From the NCBI GenBank assembly GCA_039024315.1, contig JBCCQN010000099.1, positions 1 through 29,111 on the forward strand: a stretch of DNA of 29,111 nucleotides, given 5' to 3'. Positions 1 to 7,740 of the stretch are shown here, piece by piece (within the stretch, counting starts at the first letter, position 1; the number at the start of each line of letters is the position of its first letter). Position numbers and translations under genes: made by a program. The DNA comes from JBCAWW01 sp039024315. GTDB lineage: Bacteria; Bacteroidota; Bacteroidia; J057. The notes below the pieces were generated by a model. That model worked only from the letters and a program-made list of their open reading frames with translations. It had not been told where the DNA came from and did no database searches.

Positions 1-744
1 GCCTACGAGGTCATCATGTGCAAAAGGACAGCCTCCAAATCCCATCATTGCGCTATCGAAGCGGCGACATCCATGATCCCAAGCGGCTTGAAGCTTTTCC
101 TGCCGTTTGTCGGGATGAGAATGAAAGTGCGCCCCCCATTCGAGTTCGGGGAAGCGGGGAATCAGATTGCTATATAGATATTGGATAGATGCGGGATCGG
201 CACTACCAGCCGTATCGGCTAAGGAGAGTCTCGTGATCCCAAGAGCGGACATTTTTTCAGCCCACTCCTCGACGATCTCAACATTCCAAGGATCTCCATA
301 GGGATTGCCAAAGGCCATCGATAGATAAAGCAGTAGTTCTTTGCCTTCACGAACGCACAACTCCTGAATTTGCTTGACTACTTCAACAGACTGAGCGATG
401 GATTTTCTCGTATTACGTTGCTCAAAGGTCTCTGAAATAGAAAAGGGATAGCCCAAATATTTGATTTCTTTGAAACGGCTAGCGTCTTGCGCACCTCTGA
501 GATTGACCACGATCGCGAGTAGCTCCGTATTGCTTTGAGAAGTGTCTAAGCCACCCAAAACTTCTGCCGTATCTTTGAGCTGAGGCACGGCTTTGGGAGA
601 GACAAAGCTACCAAAATCCAAACGATCAAAGCCGACGGCTAGTAACGCTTGTAAATAGCGCGTCTTGAGTTCAGTGGGAATCCAATCACTGATACCCTGC
701 ATCGCATCTCTCGGACATTCGGTAAGAATTAAGCTATCCGCCAT
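1..744 (-). CDS. mvaB: Hydroxymethylglutaryl-CoA lyase, 3'-truncated by the window edge
   Basis: It cleaves HMG-CoA to acetoacetate and acetyl-CoA, the last step of leucine catabolism, in the cytoplasm. Translation from the ATG at 744 gives 248 residues before the window ends. The N-terminus carries ECPRDAMQG (residues 9-17), the HMGL-family motif with the catalytic Arg-Asp pair (R12, D13). FVSPKAVPQLKDT follows, then a His-rich metal-site segment (AHFHSHPDK), and near the truncation the cysteine motif GGCPFAHDDLVG, equivalent to GGCPYA in human HMGCL. The triose-phosphate-isomerase-type barrel is therefore nearly complete, with only the C-terminal tail missing. It lies downstream of etfBA and the nuclease gene on the same strand, which fits acyl-CoA catabolism. 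The related isopropylmalate/homocitrate synthases are less likely given the GGCP motif. Symbol by family equivalence. Confidence 0.88.
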   Translation of the reverse strand, partial: MADSLILTECPRDAMQGISDWIPTELKTRYLQALLAVGFDRLDFGSFVSPKAVPQLKDTAEVLGGLDTSQSNTELLAIVVNLRGAQDASRFKEIKYLGYPFSISETFEQRNTRKSIAQSVEVVKQIQELCVREGKELLLYLSMAFGNPYGDPWNVEIVEEWAEKMSALGITRLSLADTAGSADPASIQYLYSNLIPRFPELEWGAHFHSHPDKRQEKLQAAWDHGCRRFDSAMMGFGGCPFAHDDLVG

Positions 745-766
745 AAATCGATCATGTATAAACGAG

Positions 767-790
767 GAGGGCGCGAAATATCGCGCCCTC
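767..790. terminator. Perfect 10-bp GC-rich hairpin between the nuclease and HMG-CoA lyase genes
   Basis: GAGGGCGCGA and TCGCGCCCTC form a perfect 10-bp stem with a 4-nt loop, 25 bp after the stop of the upstream minus-strand gene and 22 bp before the mvaB start. No good U-tract follows on either strand, so it may be an inefficient terminator, an RNA-stability element or a bidirectional structure rather than a classic intrinsic terminator. Confidence 0.5.
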
Positions 791-815
791 AAATATCGTA
801 GAAATAATCTTCATT

Positions 816-1478
816 TTAGTCTCCAGAGATCCGATTTATTTCGTCGCGAATGCGAGCAGCTTCTTCGTAATCCTCACCGGCCAAAGCATCATCTAGTTTC
901 TTTTGCAGATCATTGAGGCGCGACTTACTAGACTTAGAACTCGATCTAGGTCGTCTTACGGGTTTGGGCTCATCTTCTTCCTCGATGGGATCTGACTTTT
1001 CGATTTCGGCCAATGAGAGTCCACTCGCATCGTCTCCATAGTTGGCACCGCTGTCAGCCTCATCATCGATGATGATTCCAGCTTCGTCAAGTACGCTTTC
1101 GTAACTATAGATAGGTACCTTAAAGCGAACACCAATGGCAACCGCATCACTAGGACGGCTATCGATCTCATGGATTTCGCCATCAACTTCCATCACGAGC
1201 TTGGCATAAAAAATTCCCTCGCTGAGATCATTGATGATGATTTCGACCAAATTGATCTCAAAGTGGCGAGCCAAATTAAAGATCAAATCGTGGGTCATCG
1301 GACGGTTGGTTTTTATGTTTTCCAACTCTAGTGCGATCGCCTGTGCTTCGGCACCTCCAATGATAATGGGGAGGCGGCGATTACCAGTAACTTCTCCTAA
1401 CACCAGCGCATAGTGTCCCACTTGGGATTGGCTGGAAGAGAGGCCAATGATATCCAGGCGTATCTTTTTGTTACTCAT
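816..1478 (-). CDS. Bifunctional nuclease family (DUF151) protein with C-terminal UVR motif
   Basis: 220 residues. The first ~135 match the BFN/DUF151 fold: an N-terminal strand (KKIRLDIIGLSSS), the IIIGGAEAQAIALEL segment (residues 38-52) and the hallmark SRPSDAVAI (107-115). Family members have been reported with DNase/RNase activity, but the physiological role in bacteria is unclear. After an acidic/Ser-Arg-rich linker (~140-185), the tail LNDLQKKLDDALAGEDYEEA and following residues is a UvrB/UvrC (UVR) coiled-coil motif, a common arrangement in Bacteroidota members. The ATG start is clear. The gene sits 79 bp downstream of etfA on the same strand and is probably co-transcribed with it. 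Confidence 0.9.
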   Translation of the reverse strand: MSNKKIRLDIIGLSSSQSQVGHYALVLGEVTGNRRLPIIIGGAEAQAIALELENIKTNRPMTHDLIFNLARHFEINLVEIIINDLSEGIFYAKLVMEVDGEIHEIDSRPSDAVAIGVRFKVPIYSYESVLDEAGIIIDDEADSGANYGDDASGLSLAEIEKSDPIEEEDEPKPVRRPRSSSKSSKSRLNDLQKKLDDALAGEDYEEAARIRDEINRISGD

Positions 1479-1557
1479 ACTAAAAACCTAATCCGGTCCT
1501 GTCTGATTTAAGGTAATATAAAATCGGGGAAAATCCCTAGCAATAAAATAGAGGGGA

Positions 1558-2532
1558 TTAGCCCGCTACTCTATTTTTCTTGATCGCCTCCAACATCTTG
1601 GGCACGACCTCAAAAAGATCACCAACAATGCCATAGTCAGCAATTTTGAAGAAAGGTGCTTCTGGATCTTTATTGATCACCACAATGTTTTTGGAAGAGC
1701 TTACCCCAGCTAAATGCTGAATTGCACCCGAAATACCAATGGCAATGTAGAGAGTAGGACTAATTTGAATACCGGTTTGGCCTACGTGTTCGTGGTGAGG
1801 GCGCCATCCCATATCAGCAGTTGGCTTAGAACAGGCAGTGGCAGCACCAATCAAAGAAGCAAGTTCTTCGATCATCGGCCAGTTTTCTGGTCCTTTCATT
1901 CCTCGACCAGCAGAGACTACACTCTCGGCTTCTGTCAGAGAGATGCCATCGCTTGCTTTGATGATTTCTTTGACCACTGCGTCAACGCCAAAGCTACCTT
2001 TGTAAGCCACTTCTTCTACGTTCATGGCTACAGGGTTTTCAGAGACTTTATAGCCATTGGACTTGACGGTAACCACAATGGTGTCGCGATTAGCTTGTAG
2101 CTCTTGCATCCCTTTACCAGAGAAAGCCATGCGCGCTGCGTCAAAATGACTAGCAGGATCAACCAGGCTAACGAGGCTGTTGAGAGGTGATGCATCTAGT
2201 TTTACCGTTACGCGAGGCGCGACCGCTCTACCACTATAGGTTTCAGTCATGACGACTACCTTAGCTCCGGTGTCTTTAGCTACCTGAGTTACCGCAGCCG
2301 CATAAGCTGAGTTGATAAAAGAGTCAGGATTAGCATCACTGACTTTATATACTTTTGAGACCCCATAGGTCCCTAGTTTTTGAATTTCAGCATCATCGGC
2401 AGAACCGACAACCACTGCTTCAAGACTCACACCCATTTTCTGGGCCATGTCATATCCATAGGTAGCGGCTTCCAAGACGGCCTTTTTAAAACTACCTTCT
2501 GATTGTTCTGCGAATAGGAGTACGTTAGACAT
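1558..2532 (-). CDS. etfA: Electron transfer flavoprotein, alpha subunit
   Basis: 324 residues, the usual family length. ETF carries electrons from acyl-CoA dehydrogenases to the quinone pool through ETF:quinone oxidoreductase. The N-terminal Rossmann-like domain (1-~190) is followed by the FAD-binding C-domain. Visible motifs are SAGRGMKGPENW (207-218), the signature GQTGIQISPTLYIAIGISGA (251-270), and NKDPEAPFFKIADYGIVGD (287-305), which contacts the flavin in known structures. It lies 66 bp downstream of etfB on the same strand, as expected for an etfBA operon. No intrinsic terminator is obvious before the next gene. Confidence 0.96.
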   Translation of the reverse strand: MSNVLLFAEQSEGSFKKAVLEAATYGYDMAQKMGVSLEAVVVGSADDAEIQKLGTYGVSKVYKVSDANPDSFINSAYAAAVTQVAKDTGAKVVVMTETYSGRAVAPRVTVKLDASPLNSLVSLVDPASHFDAARMAFSGKGMQELQANRDTIVVTVKSNGYKVSENPVAMNVEEVAYKGSFGVDAVVKEIIKASDGISLTEAESVVSAGRGMKGPENWPMIEELASLIGAATACSKPTADMGWRPHHEHVGQTGIQISPTLYIAIGISGAIQHLAGVSSSKNIVVINKDPEAPFFKIADYGIVGDLFEVVPKMLEAIKKNRVAG

Positions 2533-2598
2533 ACTTTGATAAAATTGTTAAGAATTAACTAAACGAGAATTTTGAGGCTGTTACCAGCAGTCAGCTTC

Positions 2599-3339
2599 TT
2601 AGATTAAACCTTTGTCAGTCAAAGCACTTACTAGAGCGTCCGTTTGCTCCACTTCAAAATACTGGCAATCCTGTTTGGCAGGAGGGTAGTCATACTTCAC
2701 CGTGTTGACATAAGGGGCTACTTCTGTGGGGCTAACTGAAGAAAGGGGCTTCTTTCTAGCGGCCATGATACCACGCATGTTGGGAATACGCCATTCCGCG
2801 ATCCCTTTTTGACAGCTCACGACCAGTGGCAGCTGGGCTTCAATCACTTCGGTACCACCGGCAATCTCACGATGGATTTCGAGGCTCTCCCCTTCTCCCA
2901 TCTCAAGCTTAGTAGCGGAAGGAATGCAAACCCATCCGAGATGTTCTGCAATCATTCCGGGAACCATACCGCCATTGTAGTCGATAGATTCTTTACCGGT
3001 AAAGATAAGGTCAAATTCTTTGCCTTCGGCATAGGCAGCAATTTGCTTGGCTACGTAGGCGGGGTCATGCGGTTGAGTATTGATCATCACCGCATCATCT
3101 GCGCCGATAGCAAGTGCTTTACGCAAGGTAGGCTGTACTTCTGGACCTCCTACACAACAAACCGTAATTTGCACTGATTTGCCAGACTCCCGAAGGTCCA
3201 AAGCCTTTGAAAGACCGTACTCACAATAAGGGTTTATGACGAAAGTAACGCCAGATTTATTCAAGCCACTATGGTCCTCTTCGAACTGGATTTTGGTTGT
3301 AGTATCGGGGACATGGCTAATACACACTAAAATCTTCAT
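2599..3339 (-). CDS. etfB: Electron transfer flavoprotein, beta subunit
   Basis: 246 residues, typical for EtfB. It starts MKILVCISHVPDT and carries the conserved NPYCEYGLSKAL (36-47), RKALAIGADDAV (73-84) and FTGKESIDYNGGMVPGMIAE (113-132) segments of the family. It pairs with EtfA to form the FAD/AMP-containing heterodimer accepting electrons from dehydrogenases. It is the first gene of the minus-strand cluster, and a TAATTTTG -7-like box lies about 30 bp upstream of the ATG. Confidence 0.96.
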   Translation of the reverse strand: MKILVCISHVPDTTTKIQFEEDHSGLNKSGVTFVINPYCEYGLSKALDLRESGKSVQITVCCVGGPEVQPTLRKALAIGADDAVMINTQPHDPAYVAKQIAAYAEGKEFDLIFTGKESIDYNGGMVPGMIAEHLGWVCIPSATKLEMGEGESLEIHREIAGGTEVIEAQLPLVVSCQKGIAEWRIPNMRGIMAARKKPLSSVSPTEVAPYVNTVKYDYPPAKQDCQYFEVEQTDALVSALTDKGLI

Positions 3340-3355
3340 ACTTTAGCAGAATTTC

Positions 3356-3376
3356 TAAATTTGATGTGCAAAATTA
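3356..3376. promoter_or_regulatory. Candidate overlapping divergent promoters for etfB and the TPR gene
   Basis: Two Bacteroidota -7 boxes (consensus TAnnTTTG) lie in the 63-bp divergent gap: TAAATTTG at 3356-3363 on plus (towards the TPR gene) and TAATTTTG at 3376-3369 on minus (towards etfB). Neither has a TTG at the ideal -33 distance. The calls rest on the -7 box alone. Confidence 0.35.
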
Positions 3377-3402
3377 CAAACTAAATAGCATTGTTAAAAG
3401 CT

Positions 3403-3741
3403 ATGGACAATCCACGTTTACAGCGTTTGTTTGATTTTCTCAAAAAAGCGCCTAATGATGCCTTTACCCTCTATTCTATTGCTTATGAATACCAGCAAAA
3501 AGAAGAATGGTCAGAGGCGCAAAAATATTTTGAACAGCTAAAAAGTCTGCACCCTGATTATATCGGTCTCTATTACCATCTTGGTGCAGTACTCGAACGC
3601 CAAGAGCAGGTAGAACAAGCGATCAACATTTACAAAGAAGGAATAGCACTCGCCCAACAAAAGCGAGAAAGACACGCCCTCAGTGAGCTACAAAGGGCTT
3701 TAAATACTGCTTTGGGTATGGATGATGAGGATGATTGGTAG
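3403..3741 (+). CDS. Small tetratricopeptide-repeat protein
   Basis: 112 residues from the ATG at 3403 (MDNPRLQRLFDFLKK). An in-frame TTG 12 nt upstream is possible but less likely. Two to three TPR-like helix pairs are visible: NDAFTLYSIAYEYQQKEEWS, AQKYFEQLKSLHPDYIGLYY and HLGAVLERQEQVEQAINIYK, with the usual small/aromatic spacing. The protein ends in an acidic tail (GMDDEDDW). It is cytoplasmic with no signal peptide. TPRs mediate protein-protein contacts, but no partner can be inferred. It is convergent with the hydrolase gene across 41 bp that contains a copy of the GC-rich short repeat. Confidence 0.85.
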   Translation: MDNPRLQRLFDFLKKAPNDAFTLYSIAYEYQQKEEWSEAQKYFEQLKSLHPDYIGLYYHLGAVLERQEQVEQAINIYKEGIALAQQKRERHALSELQRALNTALGMDDEDDW

Positions 3742-3744
3742 GCA

Positions 3745-3763
3745 CTGCTGCGCAGAACGCTTC
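3745..3763 (+). repeat. GC-rich short dispersed repeat, copy 1 (intergenic)
   Basis: CTGCTGCGCAGAACGCTTC. The identical 19-nt string occurs at 20479-20497 inside the subtilisin gene, and 15 nt of it recur at 7745. It contains the 8-bp palindrome CTGCGCAG. Confidence 0.7.
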
Positions 3764-3782
3764 CCTCTTTTCGCTTATCCAC

Positions 3783-4622
3783 TTACTTATCCACAGACTC
3801 TGTGGATAAACTGTGCATAATTTGCCTGAGCAAATCGGCCACTTCTATTCGTTTCTCATGGATGAGCATATGCCCGCCCTCCAAAATATGAAGCTTTACT
3901 TGCGGCAGGAGCTTTTGAAATTTTTGGCTCAGGCCAACACGTAAGATTTTGTCCTTTTTTCCCCAGATCAAGTGCCATTTGGTGTCATTTTGTGCGCTAA
4001 GCCTCGGATAATCGACCTTGAGCGCGCGATAGATCATCAATTGACGGCTTTTACGCTCTCTAGCCGAAGCCGTCTCATAACTCAGTCTGACTACACGATA
4101 AGAGAGGGGATCTAACAGCTTGAGTAAATAAAGCCACTTAGCCGGTTTGAGGATCCAATTAGGGTGGGCATCGAGCCAGCGATTGAGGCTCAGCCCCCCA
4201 GGGCTCAAGATGACCCGATGCCAAAAATTTGATTTTATCCCATCAGGGGCCATGAGGATCAGACTTTCGGCTCCTCGCCGAACGCTAGATTGTAGCGACA
4301 AGGCAAACTTCCCTCCCATGCTAAAGCCAAAAAGATGCCGCTTTGCTTCGGGATAGCGTTCCCCGCAGGCGGCCCAAAAAGCCCGCAACAGCTGATCACT
4401 GATCCCTTGCTCATAGTCATGCCAAAGCGTCTCCCCATAAAGCGGTAAATCCACCAGCACAATCCGCCAACCCATAGGAATTTTCTCGAAGAGGGGCACA
4501 AAAAGCGCCTTAGACTGCTCATAGCCATGAAAACAAATCAGCACATTGGGCCCATCCCCAGCTTCTAACAAGGCGAAGCGTGCTTCTGGCAGATCGATAT
4601 GAAAAGCTTGCCACTTCATCAT
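3783..4622 (-). CDS. Alpha/beta hydrolase
   Basis: 279 residues (or 278 from the second Met). Alpha/beta-hydrolase fold: oxyanion-side motif CFHGYEQS (residues 30-37), nucleophile elbow GFSMGG with Ser101 (99-104), probable acid Asp224 in WGKKDKILRV and catalytic His251 in EGGHMLIHE. No signal peptide, so probably cytoplasmic. The substrate is not predictable. Its ATG overlaps the stop of the upstream glycosyltransferase gene by 4 nt (ATGA), so the two are translationally coupled and may act in one pathway. Residues 113-118 (SVRRGA), right after the elbow helix, are encoded by a copy of the GC-rich repeat (4275-4286). Confidence 0.85.
   Translation of the reverse strand: MMKWQAFHIDLPEARFALLEAGDGPNVLICFHGYEQSKALFVPLFEKIPMGWRIVLVDLPLYGETLWHDYEQGISDQLLRAFWAACGERYPEAKRHLFGFSMGGKFALSLQSSVRRGAESLILMAPDGIKSNFWHRVILSPGGLSLNRWLDAHPNWILKPAKWLYLLKLLDPLSYRVVRLSYETASARERKSRQLMIYRALKVDYPRLSAQNDTKWHLIWGKKDKILRVGLSQKFQKLLPQVKLHILEGGHMLIHEKRIEVADLLRQIMHSLSTESVDK
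4275..4286 (+). repeat. GC-rich short repeat core inside the hydrolase gene
   Basis: TCGCCGAACGCT, matching the core of the copy at 5116-5131. Read on the coding strand it specifies SVRRG. Confidence 0.5.
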
Positions 4623-5728
4623 AACTCTAGCACGGCTTCAATAGCAGACCTAAGCCCTTCTTCCTCGACTTCTATGGTATCAAAGCCTTTGTAATGCGCT
4701 ATCTCTTTGATTGCAGCAGGCAGGTCCAATTTAGACTGTGGCAATTTTAAGGCGATCTTTTGCTGCGCCAATCCCTCTGCTAGATATTCTTGTTCAGTTT
4801 GCCCAGGGGTAGGGATGAGGATAACTTTTTGCAAGCCTAAAACGGCATAATCCATGATGCTCGAATAGCCAGGACGAGAGATAACGATCTGCGCATTTTG
4901 TAGAGCCCATTGCAGATCCTCGGTCTCAAGAAAGCTAATCAAAAGGTGCTCATTGCAAATTTCATAATTTGTTTGCTCGGTTTTTCCCTGCACCAACCAG
5001 ATGCTTGCTTTTATGTCCAGCCATTGGGCTTTGATTTTTGCTTCCAGATAGCTCCTCTGAGGCTCTGGGCCAGAGAGTACAATGAGTATTTCAGGCGCTT
5101 TGGAAGGGAGGTTTCGGCTTCGCCGAACGCTGGTAATTTCCGACCTATTAAAGCGTGAAAGCGGACCAATAAAACAAGCGTTCTCCGGAGGAGGAAAACG
5201 ATGAGAAAGGATACCTGAGAGATTGAAATTACCCGCAAAATCTGGAATCCAAACCTGAGAAAAGGGTCTCAACCACCATTGGTGCAGCCCAAAAACCAGT
5301 TTGTGGATAAGTTTGACATTGGGCCAAGGAATAGGAGCCAATTGATGGCAAATAAAGACAGATTTTAGCCCTTTCAAATGCAATCCATAACGATTATCTG
5401 ATATAATTAGCTGAAAATGATGCTGTTGCTGAAAACGAGATAATTCAGCTCTTTCTTTGCGAATAACGTTGATAAGCCGGGGTATTTGTGCAAATATTCC
5501 CAACAAAAGGAAGTATTTTTTCGAATACCGCACTTTATAGGGAGATAATTTCAAAAAATTTAATTTGGGATATCGAAGTTGCAAAAACTCAGCACTGCGA
5601 CCGGCTCCAGCGAGCCAAACCTCTACTTCAGCGGCCAATAAATGATCTATAATTGGGATGGAACGAGTGGCATGTCCAAGCCCCCAATCTAGTGCTGCTA
5701 CTAAGACTTTTGGAGGGGGCTGCTTCAT
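4619..5728 (-). CDS. Glycosyltransferase, MurG/GT28-like GT-B fold
   Basis: 369 residues. The N-terminus VLVAALDWGLGHATRSIPII contains the Gly/His loop (G16-H19) of GT-B glycosyltransferases related to MurG/MGDG synthase. The C-terminal half has VLSGPEPQRS (217-226) and the nucleotide-sugar-binding signature SRPGYSSIMDYAVLGLQKVI (284-303), followed by IPTPGQTEQEYLAE. This is the layout of Bacteroidota 'glycosyltransferase family protein' members with a GT28 C-terminal domain. Donor and acceptor are unknown; a lipid or cell-envelope glycan is an inference. It is coupled to the hydrolase by a 4-nt overlap. The interdomain linker contains SVRRS (200-204), encoded by the GC-rich repeat. Confidence 0.85.
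   Translation of the reverse strand: MKQPPPKVLVAALDWGLGHATRSIPIIDHLLAAEVEVWLAGAGRSAEFLQLRYPKLNFLKLSPYKVRYSKKYFLLLGIFAQIPRLINVIRKERAELSRFQQQHHFQLIISDNRYGLHLKGLKSVFICHQLAPIPWPNVKLIHKLVFGLHQWWLRPFSQVWIPDFAGNFNLSGILSHRFPPPENACFIGPLSRFNRSEITSVRRSRNLPSKAPEILIVLSGPEPQRSYLEAKIKAQWLDIKASIWLVQGKTEQTNYEICNEHLLISFLETEDLQWALQNAQIVISRPGYSSIMDYAVLGLQKVILIPTPGQTEQEYLAEGLAQQKIALKLPQSKLDLPAAIKEIAHYKGFDTIEVEEEGLRSAIEAVLEL
5116..5131 (+). repeat. GC-rich short repeat inside the glycosyltransferase gene
   Basis: GGCTTCGCCGAACGCT. On the coding (minus) strand it encodes SVRRS in the linker between the two GT-B domains. Fourteen of its bases recur at 26581-26597 in reverse orientation. Confidence 0.6.
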
Positions 5729-5763
5729 AGCAGAAAATTAAGGACTGGGTATAAAAGAACAAA

Positions 5764-5781
5764 ACTCGGCTGAGGCCGAGT
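5764..5781 (-). terminator. Intrinsic terminator with no annotated gene directly upstream
   Basis: ACTCGGC/GCCGAGT form a 7-bp GC-rich stem with a 4-nt loop. Read on the minus strand it is followed by TTTTGTTCTTTTAT, a good U-tract. The nearest minus-strand gene end (SPFH, 6034) already has its own terminator at 5971-6009, so this one appears to end a short transcript initiated in between. Confidence 0.65.
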
Positions 5782-5970
5782 CTTGATCAATTTCAGTAGT
5801 AGTCCTTTTTTATTAGTCCCGATTGTTAAAAACTTTGCAATTCTACTAGTAGCGCAGATAGATTGAATATCAGTTAATTATGTAGAAATGCGCGCAGCAA
5901 TCTGACTTGTTAATACCAAGATAGGATTTTTTTTTGAAATATTTATAATTCTTACGCGATTTCTTTAAAA
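5782..5970 (-). other. Gene-free AT-rich stretch, possible small non-coding transcript
   Basis: The 305-bp gap 5729-6033 has no credible ORF. It is bracketed by two minus-strand terminators. An imperfect -7-like box (TATCTTGG, minus strand, around 5920-5930) could start a transcript of roughly 150 nt ending at 5764. I recognise no known RNA family. Confidence 0.25.
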
Positions 5971-6009
5971 AATGAAAAAATCCCGAGCCTACTAGCAGAC
6001 TCAGGATTT
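5971..6009 (-). terminator. Intrinsic terminator of the SPFH gene
   Basis: On the minus strand, AATCCTGAGTCT pairs (with G-U pairs) with AGGCTCGGGATT and is followed directly by TTTTTTCATTTTTT. It lies 25 bp after the stop codon at 6034. Confidence 0.8.
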
Positions 6010-6033
6010 GATAAAGGTTTTATTATCAGGCAA

Positions 6034-7050
6034 TTAAAGCTTTGCCAATAATTCAGTCTTTTTTGCCGTAAATTCTTCCTCTGTAAGAATTCCCGCTTCT
6101 TTGAGCTCACCGAGCTGCTTGAGCAAGGACATGATTTCCTCTTTGGTTTCTCCGGCAGGAGTTGCACTAGCGCCGCTGTTGTTAGAGGCTTGCCCCATTT
6201 GATTCATCATCATTTGCCCCATGGCGATGCCTGCTCCCATATCCATGCCGGCATTACCGCCACCTGGATTTTCAGCTGATTTCTCCATTGCGCTACCCAT
6301 TTGGAACTTCATAAAGCGATCCATATCGCCTACCATATTCATCTGAGTATTCTTACGTAGGTATTCTTGTAGCTCTGGCGGCAGCGTAATGCTCTGGATA
6401 GAGAAGTCTGTGAGCTCAAGGCCAAACTGAGTAAAGTAATCCGCGATACGTGGCTTAAGTGCCTCTACAAACTCTGTTTTGTTGGCTTGCATCTGCACGA
6501 AAGAAAAATCATTCTCCGCCATCTCTGCGACGATCTCTGTAAAGCGATCTACTAGCTTACCTCTAAGCGTACCCTCGATCTCAGCCAGTCTTACGACAGG
6601 ATCTGTGCCAGCAAACTCCTTAAAGAAGGTCTCAAAATCATTGATGCGGAAGTTGTAAGTACCAAAAGAGCGAAACTCTACTTGGCCAAACTTACTATCC
6701 GGTATGGTTACAGGGCTTGGCGTACCCCATTTGTTATCGGTAAACTGACGGGTATTGAAATAGTAGATGTCAACCTTAAAAGGAGAATCGAAGCCATATT
6801 TCCACGAATTGATCGTGGTCATAATCGGCATGTTGCGCGTGGTCAACTCAAAGCGGCCTGGCTCAAATACGTCGGCCATTTTGCCTTCGTTGATCAAGAT
6901 GGCAGCCTGAGACTCGCGTACGGTAAGCTGAGCGCCCATCTTTACTTCCTTGTCTTGGTCTGGGAACTTCCACACGAGGACATCGCGCTTAGGGTCTACC
7001 CATTCTATGACATCTATAAACTGGCCTTTGATGAAGTCAAACAATCCCAT
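6034..7050 (-). CDS. SPFH-domain protein with C-terminal SHOCT domain (YdjI-like)
   Basis: 338 residues. The N-terminal ~270 residues form an SPFH/band-7 domain of the 'virion core protein-like'/YdjI type: FIDVIEWVDPKRDVLVWKFP, then LTVRESQAAILINEGKMADV, and the PGRFELTTRNMPI segment. A low-complexity Gly/Met-rich linker (~260-300) leads to a SHOCT motif (residues ~308-338: LLKQLGELKEAGILTEEEFT). SPFH proteins oligomerise on membranes, and YdjI relatives are linked to PspA-type envelope stress responses. There is no signal peptide or clear transmembrane helix, so it is probably cytoplasmic and membrane-peripheral. Monocistronic, with its own terminator. Confidence 0.9.
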   Translation of the reverse strand: MGLFDFIKGQFIDVIEWVDPKRDVLVWKFPDQDKEVKMGAQLTVRESQAAILINEGKMADVFEPGRFELTTRNMPIMTTINSWKYGFDSPFKVDIYYFNTRQFTDNKWGTPSPVTIPDSKFGQVEFRSFGTYNFRINDFETFFKEFAGTDPVVRLAEIEGTLRGKLVDRFTEIVAEMAENDFSFVQMQANKTEFVEALKPRIADYFTQFGLELTDFSIQSITLPPELQEYLRKNTQMNMVGDMDRFMKFQMGSAMEKSAENPGGGNAGMDMGAGIAMGQMMMNQMGQASNNSGASATPAGETKEEIMSLLKQLGELKEAGILTEEEFTAKKTELLAKL

Positions 7051-7101
7051 TGTGCTAAATTATTAGGTTAAGTTGTTTTGTTGTTGGAGAATTTACGTTT
7101 T

Positions 7102-7109
7102 CAAAATTA
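7102..7109 (-). promoter_or_regulatory. -7 promoter box for the SPFH gene
   Basis: TAATTTTG on the minus strand, matching TAnnTTTG, gives an untranslated leader of about 45 nt. No well-spaced -33 TTG was found. Confidence 0.35.
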
Positions 7110-7114
7110 GCTTT

Positions 7115-7621
7115 TCAACGTTTCTTCCAGATTGGGACGGTAGAACAGGGCTCTCCGTAACTTATTTTTTTGGCAAAAGGCATCAAGCGCTTGGTCGTCT
7201 CCATATAAATGGACGCAGGAATGTCTATTTCACTGCAACCTTTGACGACTACTGGGCGATCAGCCATCTCCGCAAAGTCAATCTTATCTAAGGCATCTTG
7301 CCAAAGTTGTAACTCTAAATCTTCCAACGTACCAAAGACGATGGATTTGGCGTAGGGTTGGAGCCTAGAGGCCAAAAGCATATAAGCCCATACTTGTATA
7401 ATGGCATCTGCACTACAGCTAATGGCGACATGCTTGTCTTGATATTGAGTCCAGTCCTGTTCTTTGATCCAAGTGCGAAAGTCTTTTTCGCGGAGGATCA
7501 TGCCCATGTACAATTGCTCTTTTATATCTATGTGTACGCGTTCTCCGGAAGGATAATGATCCTCCAACTTAAAAGTCACAATGGGACTTTGTGCGATGCG
7601 ATTTACGATTGGTTTGTCCAT
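7115..7621 (-). CDS. DUF2480 family protein
   Basis: 168 residues, full length for the family. It begins MDKPIVNRIAQSPIVTFKLE, then GERVHIDIKEQL, MILREKDFRTWIKEQDWTQY, and the highly conserved AISCSADAIIQVWAYMLLAS (67-86). These are the landmarks of DUF2480, an uncharacterised cytoplasmic family found almost only in Bacteroidota. In several genomes the family sits near iron-sulfur or metabolic genes, but nothing here identifies a function. No signal peptide. A perfect -7 box (TATCTTTG) lies 33-40 bp upstream of the ATG. Confidence 0.85.
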   Translation of the reverse strand: MDKPIVNRIAQSPIVTFKLEDHYPSGERVHIDIKEQLYMGMILREKDFRTWIKEQDWTQYQDKHVAISCSADAIIQVWAYMLLASRLQPYAKSIVFGTLEDLELQLWQDALDKIDFAEMADRPVVVKGCSEIDIPASIYMETTKRLMPFAKKISYGEPCSTVPIWKKR

Positions 7622-7653
7622 AGTATTGCTTACGGATTTCTAGGATTGGGTTA

Positions 7654-7661
7654 CAAAGATA
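7654..7661 (-). promoter_or_regulatory. -7 promoter box for the DUF2480 gene
   Basis: TATCTTTG on the minus strand is an exact TAnnTTTG match and implies a leader of about 25 nt. The -33 element is not evident. Confidence 0.4.
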
Positions 7662-7740
7662 CAGCCAAAATGGGATTGTGTTTTTAACCCTCTGCTGGCC
7701 AAAATGTTGGGGGCTAGCGTCTGTGGTTTTTTTTTGGGGC

